Assembly: GCA_001600635.1 (NCBI GenBank)
Contig: BCKL01000016.1
Span: forward strand, 1-64,000
Source: Leucosporidium creatinivorum
Lineage: Eukaryota > Basidiomycota > Microbotryomycetes > Leucosporidiales > Leucosporidiaceae
Direction: 5' to 3'
DNA length: 64,000 nucleotides
Part shown: piece after piece, positions 44,969 to 56,299 of the stretch
Layout: each line of letters starts with the position of its first letter
Numbering within the stretch: the stretch's first letter is position 1
Program-made: the position numbers and the translations under genes
The notes under the pieces: generated by a model
Seen by the model: the letters and a program-made list of their open reading frames with translations, nothing else
Database searches by the model: none
Told to the model about the DNA's origin: nothing

Positions 44969-46327
44969 CTAGTACTCCTCCCCGATCCCCGATGTGCTCG
45001 TGATGTTGACCACCCGATAGATGTAGGCGTGGAGGGAGAGAAGGTCGGGGTCGGGCGCCGAGCTGGAGGACGAGGAGGGGAAGGCGATGGAAGAGGGAGG
45101 TGGGGTGATGTACTCTAGATCTTCATCGGTCGGATCAAACAGAGGGTGGTAGATGTTTGATGCCTGTCTCAGAGGGATAGGCGAGGAGAGCAGAGGGCCG
45201 CCAGGGAGCAGGCAGTCAGCCGTCGCCGAGCTCGGTCATTGGCTCGTGCTGTCTTCTACTGCACCACAGCCTCTCACATCGAGCTAACTAGCATATCCAG
45301 CTCACCTCATCGTACTCCAGAGACCCATGAAACGTCCCCCAAAGAACCCTCCAGAAGTTTGACACAAGCAAGCCATTCCTCGGCGAGTAGAAGTAAGCGG
45401 GATCGCCTTCGAACTTGCTCTTGAGGTCCTTGCCGAGGAGAGCGTGAATGAGCTGCCAGGTCTGTAGGTGATTTCAGGGTCAGCGACGAGTCGAAGGCCT
45501 CGTCAGCTTTCGAGCCTAACCCGAGCACCGCCGAGTAGAGCACAGAACTCACCTCCTCCTCGAACCCCAAGCTCGACGGCACGACCTGCACCACATACGT
45601 CGGCTCAGGCCTGGACTCCTTCTTCAAGACCTGAGGCTCAAGGTCCGCCCACCACTGCTCAAAATTCGGCAGAAGAAGAGAGGTAACGCCGAGCGAAGGA
45701 GCGCCAGAATGCTCGGGAGAAGATGCAGCAGGCGTGGTCGCGGTGGTAAATATGTTTTGGTGATCTAAGATTAGTTCAGAGAGAACAGACGCGAAGACGG
45801 TAACGGGAGTCACCGAGCACCAGAAGGCCCATTCGTCCGCCTTGAGGTTCGGCGATGCTTGGTAGGGCTTATCAGCAGGCGGGAGAGGACCATTAGCTGG
45901 TGGATCCCAGCTGTTGACTGTTACCACTGTATACTCAAGCCATTAGCCACGCTCCGTCATTGCTCATGCTTGCCAGGAAGGACTCACTCTCCCCGACCAG
46001 CCGCTCCCATTTTCAGCGGAAGCGCTGGCAGTCCTCCTCGGTTCCCTCACGCAGTAGGTACAGCATGCCCCGCATCTTCCTCTCATCTGACCTCAATTGA
46101 TGCTCGACAAAGTACAGGCATAGCTCGGTCGTCTCTCGCAGCCGTCGTCCAGCAAGTTGCTCCGAGCTGCACTCCAGATCGGAGTGGACTGGTAATGGTA
46201 TAGCGCTGTACTCTGCCAGGCGATCTGTGAGCGTGAGATTAAGCTGCTCCACCTGCGCCCGCTTGGTGAAAGTCAAAGGAGCAGCGAAGAAGGCTTCGTC
46301 CAGCTCGAGAGGTGGGGGCGAAGGCAT
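44969..46327 (-). CDS. Unknown multi-exon protein
   Basis: Not recognised. The readable pieces, in order, are: an N-terminal exon starting at 46327 (MPSPPPLELDEAFFAAPLTFTKRAQVEQLNL...ERKMRGMLYLLREGTEEDCQRF), a central exon (NSWDPPANGPLPPADKPYQASPNLKADEWAFWCSVTPVTVFASVLSELILDHQNIF...NFEQWWADLEPQVLKKESRPEPTYVVQVV), an exon WQLIHALLGKDLKSKFEGDPAYFYSPRNGLLVSNFWRVLWGTFHGSLEYDE, and a last exon ending NIYHPLFDPTDEDLEYITPP...LLSLHAYIYRVVNITSTSGIGEEY. The Trp/Tyr-rich third exon looks like a folded globular domain. It resembles fungal HNH-type hypothetical proteins in flavour, but I see no HNH catalytic residues. Internal splice sites are approximate. Confidence 0.65.
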
Positions 46328-46622
46328 GGGACCGCTGTGGGGGAGTAAGAGGCTGTAGGGAAGCAGCAGCGGCTGGCTGTAGAGAGCTTGATAGATTCCA
46401 GTGCTGAATGAGCAAGATGTAGGAGAGTAAAGAAGCTCGGCTCAGTTTCGGAGCTTCAAACTTGGGGCGCGAAGAGGCTCGAACAGCGCTCTCCCTCGTG
46501 CTCCTCCTTCGCTCATCTCACTCAACAGCTATCGACCTACAGACTCACCCGCGTGACTGCTCTACCGTCCTACATCTCTACATCCTTCCTCCCCGCTCAC
46601 TTCAACGCATCAACCGCCCAAG

Positions 46623-49486
46623 ATGGCGACTCTCCCTCCTCTGCTCCCAGCGCATGAACCTCCTCCGCTTGCAAGACAAGATCTGAGCTCACAGGACTAT
46701 GTAGAAACTCGCTCTGTACGCTCTTCTCTCTTCCCGGGTCTCGCTGTGCTGCTGCTGGGTTAGCCGTGTAAATCCAAGCGGGGAGGGAGGGCTCAAGCTG
46801 ACTTACGAGGCCCGATCGGACTACAGGTGATGCTCGAGTGGAAAGTGTCCAACCTCAAAAACTTGTTTGAGCAATCCAAAGGAGAGGCAAAGAGTAAATG
46901 CGTAAAGGTGCGGTCCTCGCTCCCCCTTCTCGCCGCTCCCTCGTCGCTGACCCTGCTGCTGCTCTACATTAGTCGGCGCTATTCGACAACCACCGCTGGC
47001 AAATCTTCCTATACCCCGTCCGTCTTCCTTCCCTGCTCCCCAACCTCTGCCTCACTGCTCGGCGCCCGCTGACTCCCACCTCTCTCCGAGAACAGAACTC
47101 GGGCCACGAGCAATACTGTTCCCTCTACCTCTCCTGCGAGCCGACCTCCTCGGAAAAAGAGCGCGGGTTAGCCGAACGAGCTGGGTGGGCTGCTTCGCGA
47201 GAGGGTCAGGCTGGAGGAGGGGGAGGAGGAGGGGGAGGGGGAGGGGGAGCCGCGCCCGAGGCGGTGGGGTTTGTTGGCGGGACTGCTGGTGGAGGAGGAA
47301 TGGGAGGAGGGAGGATGGTCGGCAAGGATGTCAAGGGGCCGTGGAAGAGGGAGGGGAAGTTCAAGTTTACTTTTGAGGTGAATTCAAAGTCGGTTCGGCG
47401 CTGGCAGATGCAGGGGTGAAGGGAGAACTGAGGGGCGTCGATCGTCTACAGAGACATTGAAGGCTGATGATGTCTTCCTCTCTCCCTTCCACGTATTCTC
47501 ACTCGCCTCGTCGACTTTGACAGCTCCGCTCGGCCGACCGACGCGCCACATTCAAGCAGATGGAAGCGCACGACCACTCCTTCTCAGATAGCGCGCGCAA
47601 CTGGGGCTATTCCAGCTTCTTGCGCAGATCGGAAGCATACTACAACAATGTACGTGTCCCTTCCTCGCCTCTGCGACTTCGAACTTCAGCGCTGACCTTG
47701 TTCTCTCGTCTTGAAACAGCCCTCGGTTCGGCTGGCCGTTCGTTCCTCCCTCTTGATCTCCTGTCTCTACTCCCACTGACCCTCTGACATTCAACAGGAC
47801 GCCTTCCTGATCGTCTGCACCATCGTCTACTCGCCGACACCTCCCTCGCCTCCCCCTCCTCCCCGCCTCTTGATCCCCAAAGACCTAGTAACAGCCTACG
47901 CCTCCCTCTTTGACGATGCCGATTACAGCGATATCGTCTTCCGCATTCGACCAAGCGGTAGGCCGGAGGGGAGGGAGAGGAAGATATATGCGATGAGGAA
48001 GGTGTTGGCGGGGAGGTGCGAGTATTTCGAGGATAGTGAGTTGCACTTGTACTTCTCCTACAGAGCTGCGCTGAAGAGCTGCGGTTCGAAGTGTTCTCCT
48101 CCGGCTTCCATGAATCTTCGACGCACCCTCAAGCCCAAGCAACGACCGGCACTTCGACCTCCTCTCCTCGTTCCCGTTTCGCCGCTCTCTCCGTAGCTTC
48201 ATCGGAAGCTTCGGACGACGAGGATGATGATGATTGGGATGAGGACGATGATACGGATGTGGAGGAGGATTATGAGGAGGAGGGGGAGGCGACCAGGGGG
48301 GATCAGGTGGAGGTGGGGGTCGAGAAGGAGAGGGGATCGCGGGCTAGCTCGGTGGCAGTTTCGGATGATGATGATGAGGTCGAGTTGGAGGAGGGGAGTG
48401 GTGACGAGGCGGCAGGAGGAGGAGTCAAGACGCCCGAACGGAGGAAGAGCGCCCCTTCATCGGCGACCTTCGTCGATGCTCCCGTCGCGCCCGAGTCGCC
48501 TACCAAATCCAAGAGGGAGTCGCCGTCGTCGAAGCCTACCTCGCAGGACGAGACGAGTCTGAGGCCCTCAAGTACGACCACGACGACGACCAGCACGGCG
48601 GGTCAGCGGGCGGGTCCCCTTGCCTCGACCTCTACCTCGACTTCAGCTCCAACTCCCAAGCGACCAAGCAAGCCCAAGGATACTCGACCTCGCTTCGAAG
48701 TGATCGTCACCGACGCTGGGTCCGTTCCATCTCTCTCCTCTCCTCTCAGCACTCGCTGACCCTCTCTCCGACTCGAAATAGCTACCAATCCTACCGCTCC
48801 CTCCTACACTACCTTTACACCGACTCCATCACCTTCCTCCCCCTCTCCTCCTCCTACCACGTTGCCCGCGAGTCCTCCCTCGCGCACTCCACTCCCTTCC
48901 CTTACGACTCTCGCCGAGCCTACCTACTCGCTAACACGCCTTTCCCAGCTGGTCACACGCCAGCAAGCGGAGATGTGGGACCTTGTAGCGCCAAGGCCAT
49001 CTATAGGCTCGCCGATAAGATCGGATTGAACGAGTTGAAGGAGAGGGCGTTTGAACATATCGTCAAGTCGTTAACGGTGCAGAATGTGCGTTTCTCTCTT
49101 TCTCTCTCTCCTGGGGGCTCGCTGACCCCTGCGCTCGAAACAGATCCCCTACGAGGTCTTCGGCTCCTTCTCGTCCAAATTCGAAGAGATCAAACGCGTG
49201 GAGATTGGCTTCCTGCTCGAGAGGTGGAGCGAGGCCAAGCAGAGCACAAGCATGAAGAAGGTGTTTGATCATTTGAGGACGGGGAGGTTCCCTGGTGCGT
49301 CTCTTTCCTCCTCCCTCCCGTCTTCAACGCTCGGCCGAGGCGACGACCAAAGCGCAGACGAGCAGACAGCTGACCCAAACTCATTGCACAGGCTTTGAGG
49401 ACGTTTGGATCCGGATCTTGGAGAGCTTGGAGTACGTGCCCAAGGGTGGAAGCAGCTCGGAGGAGGATGAGAGCGTGAGGGCTTGA
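46623..49486 (+). CDS. MATH-BTB domain protein (Cullin-3 adaptor type)
   Basis: Probable substrate adaptor: MATH binds targets and BTB binds Cullin-3. Ten exons: 46623-46715, 46827-46907, 46973-47017, 47096-47377, 47524-47649, 47798-48035, 48092-48719, 48782-49085, 49144-49294 and 49392-49486, giving 680 aa. The MATH domain includes VMLEWKVSNLKNLFEQ, FDNHRWQIFLYP, QYCSLYLSCEP and GKFKFTFELRSADRRATFKQMEAHDHSFS...NWGYSSFLRR. A poly-Gly loop lies inside it. The BTB core (DDADYSDIVFRIRP...KIYAMRKVLAGRCEYFEDMFSSGFHES) is separated from its second half (GYQSYRSLLHYLYTDSITFLP...AIYRLADKIGLNELKERAFEHIV) by an acidic, Ser-rich insert of about 190 residues. The first ATG at 46623 sits in AAGATGG context. 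Confidence 0.9.
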
Positions 49487-49753
49487 GCGGGGCTCGGTTC
49501 GGCGTTCGCGGCGGAAGACGCGGAGAGTTGGTGGGATCAGTGTTGTCTTGTCGATGTTGTTTGTTATTCGTCTTGGTCTTCTCGACTTGTTGACGGGCGT
49601 CAGAGAGCGCGAGCCGAGCGACCGAAGCCAGGCGAAAGTTGGGTAGCCGGTTCGCGCTGCTTATCGCTATCGCTAATGCGCGCAAGCGTCCAGCCGCCAC
49701 ACACAAGCATTACTGCATATCTACATCCCCCGACCTCACTTGCCACGGCATCC

Positions 49754-50686
49754 TCACTTGCACAGCTCGGAAGGCGCGTTCCTCCACCGCTGAGCGAGCT
49801 GCCCCGTCCCCCCGTCCAGCTTCGTCCTGCACCTGACGCAGACCGGCGTCTTCGACCGAACCCGATGCACTTCGGCCGAGTGCACTTGATCAAAGGAAGG
49901 CGTCGGCTTCCCGGTCTTGATTGCCGAAAAGGCTGCACACTTCCACATGCGGAGAGCCTCGCTTTCGCCGCTCGAGCAGCAAGGGCTAGGTTCACCGTGC
50001 TTGGGCACGGCGATATTGTCGGAGACATTTGCAAGTATATCTCGGGCGTAGTCGAGGCGTTGCAGGCGGAAGTAGGCCTGTTAAATACGACAAGGTCAAT
50101 CTCGGCGCTGATTAATCTCGGTGATCGCTCGTCGTCGCCAGTACTCACGTGACGGAACCTCCACGAAGGGTCACAATCCAGTTTGGATAGATCTTCCACC
50201 GCACTGAACGAGCCGAGTGTCCTCAAAGCTGCCGCATTGATCAAATCTTCGTCTTCCAGGCGGGCGGCGAGCGCAAAGGCTTTGAGAGGGTCTGACTCGC
50301 GGAATACGAGGCCCCTAAAGGAGTGAACGGCGAAGAAGAAGAATAAAGTCAGATCACTATGACGAGTATATAACGAAGAGAGGCTCAACTCACCAGCACT
50401 CGGCTCGGAGCACTCCGTTCAGCAGAGTGATATCGAACTTGTCAGCCAAGTCGGCGAGGCGGTTTCCTTGAGCGATGGTGAAGTGGTTGGAAGTGTTCTT
50501 GAGAGCCCTCAGTAAAAGCTGTATGTCCTCCTCCGTTTCGGCGACCTCACACTCCGAGCCTTTGTCGTTCGCCGGCGGCAGAGAGAAAAGGTCGTGGAAA
50601 ACGGTCGAGATGGCGCCGAGGAAGGCCTTGTCGACTGAGATGGTAGCCTTATCGCTGGTGAGGAGATTGATCGTGGTGAGGGACAT
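49754..50686 (-). CDS. BTB-CxxC family protein, member F
   Basis: Exons 50686-50394, 50314-50149 and 50077-49754 give 260 aa. The BTB-like domain reads TTINLLTSDKATISVDKAFLGAISTVFHDLF...DKFDITLLNGVLRAECW. Exon 2, of exactly 166 nt as in members C and G, encodes GLVFRESDPLKAFALAARLEDEDLINAAALRTLGSFSAVEDLSKLDCDPSWRFRH. Exon 3 begins AYFRLQRLDYARDIL and ends PVCVRCRTKLDGGTGQLAQRWRNAPSELCK, the C-x2-C...W-x2-AP signature. It is divergent from member G with 425 bp between start codons and convergent with the MATH-BTB gene. Function unknown. Confidence 0.83.
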
Positions 50687-51111
50687 GGCGAAGGCGGAGC
50701 AGTGCGGCGGGAGAAGGAAGGAGAGGACAAAGAGCGAAAAAGTCGACCTGAGACGCCAGAGAGGTGCGTGCACAAATAGCATACATTGAGATGCTGGAGC
50801 AAGGAGGCGTGAAAGGTGTTAAAAATGGGTTGAAGTGGGACCGAGCACCTCTTTCCGGTGAAGCCCATCTGCACCGAGCGGGCTGCCTGTCGACCGAGAC
50901 GAGCGATTTGTTCACAGTGAGGAAGTGTAGGATCGTCCAGGTTCCTTGAGAGCCCTGTAGCAGTCCACGGCTCGAGCAAGCAACACGAGCTGAACAAGGG
51001 AGCAGCTGAAGAGCCGTGCCAGCCCGAGTCGAACTCGTCTTTTGATCTCTTACCACTCGCTCGCTCTCGTCTCGCTTCGTCTCAGCCACCTCCGAGCAGC
51101 ACCAAGCGACC
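50687..51111. promoter_or_regulatory. Shared divergent promoter of BTB-CxxC members F and G
   Basis: This 425-bp region lies between the start codons of members F (minus) and G (plus). The last 85 bp before member G (about 51027-51111) closely match the region upstream of member C near 18193-18276, including cgctcg...tctcgcttcgtctcag shortly before the ATG. This may be a promoter and 5' UTR or a retained splice acceptor. No other gene was seen. Confidence 0.5.
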
Positions 51112-51989
51112 ATGTTCCACCTCATCACCTCGGACGGCTCCTCCATCTCTGTCGACAAGCAGATGCTCAGCGTTCACTCGCTCGTCTTCCGCGAGATGCT
51201 CGCTTTGCCCAAGGAGGGAGAGCACAAGGAGGAGTGCACCGTCGCTGAGACCAAGGAGGAGATTGAGCTCATGCTACAGGTGCTCGCGGACCCCAAGAAT
51301 AGCTACGAGCTGTCGGAGCTGCAGACGATTGCCTTGCTCAGCGACAAGTACGACTCGGCTGCTCTGCGCAGCGTCGCTCGTCTCGGCTGCTGGTGCGTTG
51401 CTTCGGATGTAGGCATCGAGAAGCTAGCTGATACTCCCATCACGCTCCCAGGTCCCTCCTCTCCAATGCCGAGCACCCCCTCGAAACGTTCGCCATCGCC
51501 GCTCCGCTTCGTGAGGAAACGCTCCTCAACGTTGTGGCTGTCAAAGCGTCCGAATCGTTCTCTGGTTATGCTGAGCTTGCATCGTTGGAGTGCTCCGAAG
51601 AGCAGAAGATCCGTCTGGTGAGCTGGTCGGCGTGCTCTCGCGGGGCTCGGCGCTGACCTCAGCCTATGCAGGACCGCCTCCGCCTCCGCCTCAGCAGGCT
51701 GCACTGCGCGCACCAAGCATTGGCCAAGCCTCGCTCACTCCGGTGTATCTTCAGCACCACTTATCCGGCTTGTGCAACGCCAGCGGGAGCTCGCGACGAT
51801 GCCTGGCTTCGCTTCACTCGCCGTCAATCGCGAGCGCCTCAGGGGAACTTAATGCCTGCAGGGGGCCTCCTTCGTGGCGTAGGAGAATGTCTCGAGAGGC
51901 TTACCTGTGCTGGATGCTACCAAGCCTTGGTCCTCACCGCGCACGAGCTTTTCGAGGAGTGGGACACGAGTGCGCCGAGGGAGCTTTGA
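51112..51989 (+). CDS. BTB-CxxC family protein, member G
   Basis: Exons 51112-51392, 51452-51617 and 51672-51989 give 254 aa. Exon 1 and exon 2 lengths (281 and 166 nt) equal those of member C. The BTB-like domain FHLITSDGSSISVDKQMLSVHSLVFREMLALP...SDKYDSAALRSVARLGCW is about 90% identical to C, and intron 1 is also nearly the same. Exon 3 is far more diverged (DRLRLRLSRLHCAHQALAKPRSL...) but keeps LTCAGCYQALV and EEWDTSAPREL, with one extra residue between W and AP. Intron 2 carries GCTCGGCGC directly before its TGAC branch (51645-51657). Function unknown. Confidence 0.85.
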
Positions 51990-52491
51990 GGACGAGACGC
52001 TGCTTTCTTGCTTGCTTTGAAGATTAATCAAGGTAAGCGACACTTTTGCTCTTCGCTCTTCGACTCTCGCTGAGACTTCTCCTCTCCTTACCCAGCCTCC
52101 GCTCGAATCTGCCGCCGTCGATTTGTCGCCGAATCTCGAGGGCGGAAGTAGGATGCGCTGTAACGATACGCTTCAACTTGAGTACAAATACCACTCAGCA
52201 CTCGGGAGAGACGTCTCTCGCCAATTTTTTGCCTCTGCTCCTCATCAACTCGCTAGCCTTGGTCTGCATTTCCGAAGCCGAGCGCCTCCTGAACAGGAGG
52301 CTACTTTTCTTCGCTCGCTCTCCATCCTCCTGCGGCCCTCCATCTCCTTCGGCACGGCGGACTCTTCTTCTCACGCGGTCAATTGAACGTGCTGACTTCG
52401 CCAGATTTCCGCGAAGGCGTGCTCAAGCCAGGAATTTGCCTCTCGAGCTCGATGGCAGGCTTTCACCCTGCTACCAAACTTTTGACGAGCG
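51990..52491. other. Intergenic upstream of the permease gene
   Basis: This 502-bp region lies between member G and the amino-acid permease, both on the plus strand. It is CT-rich and should hold the permease promoter. No gene was recognised. Confidence 0.4.
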
Positions 52492-55402
52492 ATGACTACA
52501 GCACACGACCCAGAGAAGGCTCTACCGATGAATGATGGGAGTGATTTGGCTCGGGAGAAGTCGACGGTCGACCCCACAGCACAGCCACTCCAGCACGGCG
52601 CTGAGCACCTCAAACGAGCACTTTCGAGTCGACAAGTGTCCATGATAGCAATTGTGAGTGGTTCAAGATATGTTCAAGGCTGTATTGCGCTAATTTTGAG
52701 CCTTGCAGGGTGGCACAATCGGGACTGGTAAGCTGCTCGGCGAACCCGATGGTCAAAGCCGAGCCGAGAAGATTGACCTCCTTCCCTTGCCTTCCCTGTC
52801 TCGCAGGACTATTCCTTGGTACTGGTCGCTCACTAGCAACCGGTGGTCCTGGCTCGCTCCTCATCAACTACTCGATTGTCGGCGCCATCGTGCTGCTCGT
52901 CATGCTCTGCCTCGGGTTCGTCTTCTCCTCCTGCTGTGTTTGACAGTTTGGCGTCTCCGGGGGTCCTGTTACAGGATCCCCCTGTGACCTACTACAATGT
53001 TCGAGGTCTGCAAACTGACTTTGCTCGCTCCTGCAGAGAAATGGCGACCGAGTTTCCCATGGCTGGATCGTTCACGACCTACAGCGCTCGTTTCGTGGAC
53101 GAACCGTTCGGCTTCGCCATCGGATGGAACTACTGCTTCAACGATGTACGTCGCGCAAGCTCTACCGCGGCCTTGGAAGCCTACAGAGTCCTGCTCGGCG
53201 CTCAGTCGCCTCACCTCGGCTGCCTCGGCGAGACCTCCAGAGCTGACCTTGTCGTTTTCGTCCTTCCCTCTGTACATCCACACTACAGGCCATCTCTACC
53301 GCAGGAGACTTGACTGCAGCACAGGTCCTGATGGAGTACTGGCTACCGAACGGCAACCTCAACTGGCTCCCGTCCCTCTTCTTCCTCTTCTTCCTCGTCG
53401 GAGTCAACCTGATCCATGTGCGAGCCTACGGAGAGGCGAGTGATTCTCCTGCTCATACCGTGCACATTGTGCAAGCTCGTGTAGCGGCCTGCTGCTTGAC
53501 CTCGCGCGCGCAGGATGCTGACCTCGGCTCTCGCTCTCCAGCTCGAGTACTGGCTCAGTCTTCTCAAGATCATCACTATCGTACGTTACAGATCACGGTC
53601 ATTTCATTGGCCTGGTCCCTCTTTCCCAGCGCTGGGCAATGCAGCCGCTCCGTTGACGAGCTCGGCGCTGACCCTTAACCGCCCTCGCAGGTCATCTTCT
53701 TCTTCCTCGGTATCGCCGTCAACTGCGGTGGCAACGTCAACCACGAGTACAGTACGCTCTCCTGACCCCCGCGTCGCTTGGAAACCTTGCTGACACCACG
53801 CCGAACAGTTGGAGCTCGCAACTGGTCGCTCGGCGCCGCTCCTTTCGTTGGCGGCTTTGGCGGCTTCTGCAAGCTCTTCGTCACCGCCTCGTTCGCGTAC
53901 GGTGGAACCGAGTCCATCGGCATCACGTAAGTCCCAGGATCTAGCGGCGCCTCGTTGCCATCGCCGACTCGGGGCTGACTTCCCGCCTCCTCAGCGCGGG
54001 AGAGACGGCCAACCCTCGCCGCAACATCCCTCGAGTCATCAAGAGAGTCTTCGCACGCATTCTAATCTTCTATATCCTTACCGTGGTCATCATCGGCTTC
54101 AACGTGCCGTGAGTGCTCGAGCGGGGGCGCCGAACGACCGTCGAAACTGACTTCCGCCCCACCATCAGCTACGACTACCCCAACCTCTCGACCAAGACTA
54201 CTGCCACCTCTCCCTTCACTATTATCTTTGCTCAGGCTGGGTCTAGTGAGTCTCCTTCTGTCTCTTGGCTTCGCTTCGATTCTCGGCGCTGACTCCCGAT
54301 GGTCTTTATAGCTGCTGGAGGTAGCTTCATGAACACCGGTGAGTCTCGAGCACTCTTCAAGCTGCAAAGGATCGCTCCGCCGGCTTGACAGCCCCTACAA
54401 GAGGTCCCGGAGGCTGGCCTTTCGTTCGGCGCTGACTCTTCGACCGCCGACAGTGATCCTCACCTCGGTCCTCAGTGCTGGAAATCACGCGCTGTTCGCC
54501 GGAGCACGCGTGTTGTACGGCCTATCAGTCATCAACCAGGCGCCTGCTATCTTCAGGAAGACGAACCGGAACCAGGTGAGTTCAGCGCCGGGCGCCGAGC
54601 CGAGCTACTCGTGTGGCTACTGCCATGCTGCCAGCTGCTCAGATCGCTCATTCTCATGTGCTCTGCCTCCCATAGGTCCCCTGGGTTGCCGTCCTCGCTG
54701 TTGCTTCCGTCTCGCTCCTCTTCTTGTACGCACGGCGCCGAAACTGCCTTTCCATTACTCATCCCGTTGCTGCTTGCTGACCCCGAGCTACTTCAGTGGA
54801 GCATCTTTCCTTCCCGGCGGCGCAGGCGAAATCTGGACCTGGTGTACGTCACAGACTGGCAGCTCCGAGTCTCCACCGACTGACCTTTACTCCACCACCA
54901 CAGGCCAGAACCTGGTCGGAGTCAGCAACCAGCTCGCTTGGTGGTGCATCGGTGTCGCTTCTTGGCGCTTTCGCCGAGCTTGGGTCGCTCAAGGTCACTC
55001 GGTCAGCGAGCTCGGCTATCCTGCACCGAGCTGGGCCGCTCCTGCCGTCGTGGTGTCAGTGACGGCGATCATCCTCATTCAAGGATGGCAGTCGTTCGCT
55101 CCCTTCGACTCTATCTCCTTTGTGGCAAGCTACAGTAAGTTCCTGTCGTAGCCCTCGTCTCGCCATGCCTCTCGGCCGAGCTGACCTCCGAATCTCCCAC
55201 AGTCGAGCTGCCCGTCTTCCTCGTCCTCTACCTCGGATGGCGTCTCCTCAAGCGCAGCAAGACTCGCAGTCTCAAAGCCATCGACTTGGACACCGGTCGT
55301 TTCGTCAACTCGGCTGTGGAGGAGGCTGACGACGCCGAGGTTCAACGCCGAGAGGGTGGACGGTTCGGTTGGGCATGGAAGATGTATAGCTGGGTGGCGT
55401 AG
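52492..55402 (+). CDS. Amino-acid permease (fungal YAT/APC family)
   Basis: Plasma-membrane proton-coupled amino-acid importer. Sixteen exons: 52492-52653, 52709-52727, 52807-52915, 53037-53145, 53289-53435, 53542-53580, 53691-53751, 53809-53926, 53995-54108, 54169-54245, 54312-54338, 54454-54575, 54676-54725, 54797-54843, 54904-55134 and 55203-55402, giving 543 aa. Family landmarks: [146 protein letters not shown]; and NQLAWWCIGVASWRFRRAW. About 12 membrane segments are visible. The IGGTIGTG substrate loop is encoded by a 19-nt micro-exon, and intron 5 begins GC rather than GT. Substrate range is not predictable here. Confidence 0.95.
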
Positions 55403-56299
55403 CGTGTCCAGTCATATTATAGGGCCTTATTTATCGCATCTTGTACACCATCTCATCTCCTACCGGAGAGCGAACCGTCGAGGGCCAACGCCGAGCTCCG
55501 AGTTGTAGGGCTGGGCCACTTCCTCACGGGCTACGACCGCTCCACTGTCTACTTATACAGTGTGCTGGAGCGACTAACCTGCCGTACCGGGACCAAGTCT
55601 GTACCACGCTCGAAGCTCGTGAGCAGCCAAAGTCACGCGGAATCGACGAATCGCCTCCCTTTCTCCTGCCTCTACTTCGCTTTTCGCACTCACGCTCGAG
55701 TCGCTTGGATCGACTACAGATCCAGCAGACGGTACACTAGCGTAAGCCTCTGTTCGTACATCGCACAAGGCGTCACTTTCGCCGCGAGCGAAGCGACTCC
55801 GCCATCTCGCTTCGAGGGCTTTCTGACCACCTTCATCTCGTGCAGAGGCTTGACATCGACCTATAGCGTATACCGAAGCGCTCGCACGCCCAGGCTCTCC
55901 GACCCATCGCTCATCGCTCATCAGCACTTCGCGAGCCTCCAGCAACCGCGCTTCTCGAGTCGCCTCTGCGCGCAACCACATAGGTGAGTGCAGCGGCAGG
56001 ATCAACAGACATATCAGAGCTATCCTCGCCTACTTGAAAGCTCGCGGACGGCTCAAGAGGGGAACAAAAGCGAGGGGCGGTTGAGCGAGATGGAGCCGGA
56101 TCAGTCGAGTCGCTGGTCAAGCGCCGAGGGTCGCTGCAGGGAGCACGGGTGGTGCTGTACGATACATCATGAGCGGCTGCCTTGAACCGGCACTCCAGTA
56201 GACTACATCGAGCCCAGCCCGCCCCTTCGCGGCTGAGAGCACGCACCGCTCCTACCTCGGCCTGAGGACAAAAGAGCTGACGAGCTTGCTCCCCTACAG
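55403..56299. other. Intergenic upstream of the large BTB gene
   Basis: This 897-bp region lies between the permease and the large BTB gene. Its end, ccctacag before the ATG at 56300, looks like a splice acceptor, so part of it may be a 5'-UTR intron. No protein-coding gene was recognised. Confidence 0.4.

Noticed and set aside
47215-47255. G-rich purine run considered as a regulatory tract
   Set aside because: It encodes the poly-Gly loop of the MATH-BTB protein.
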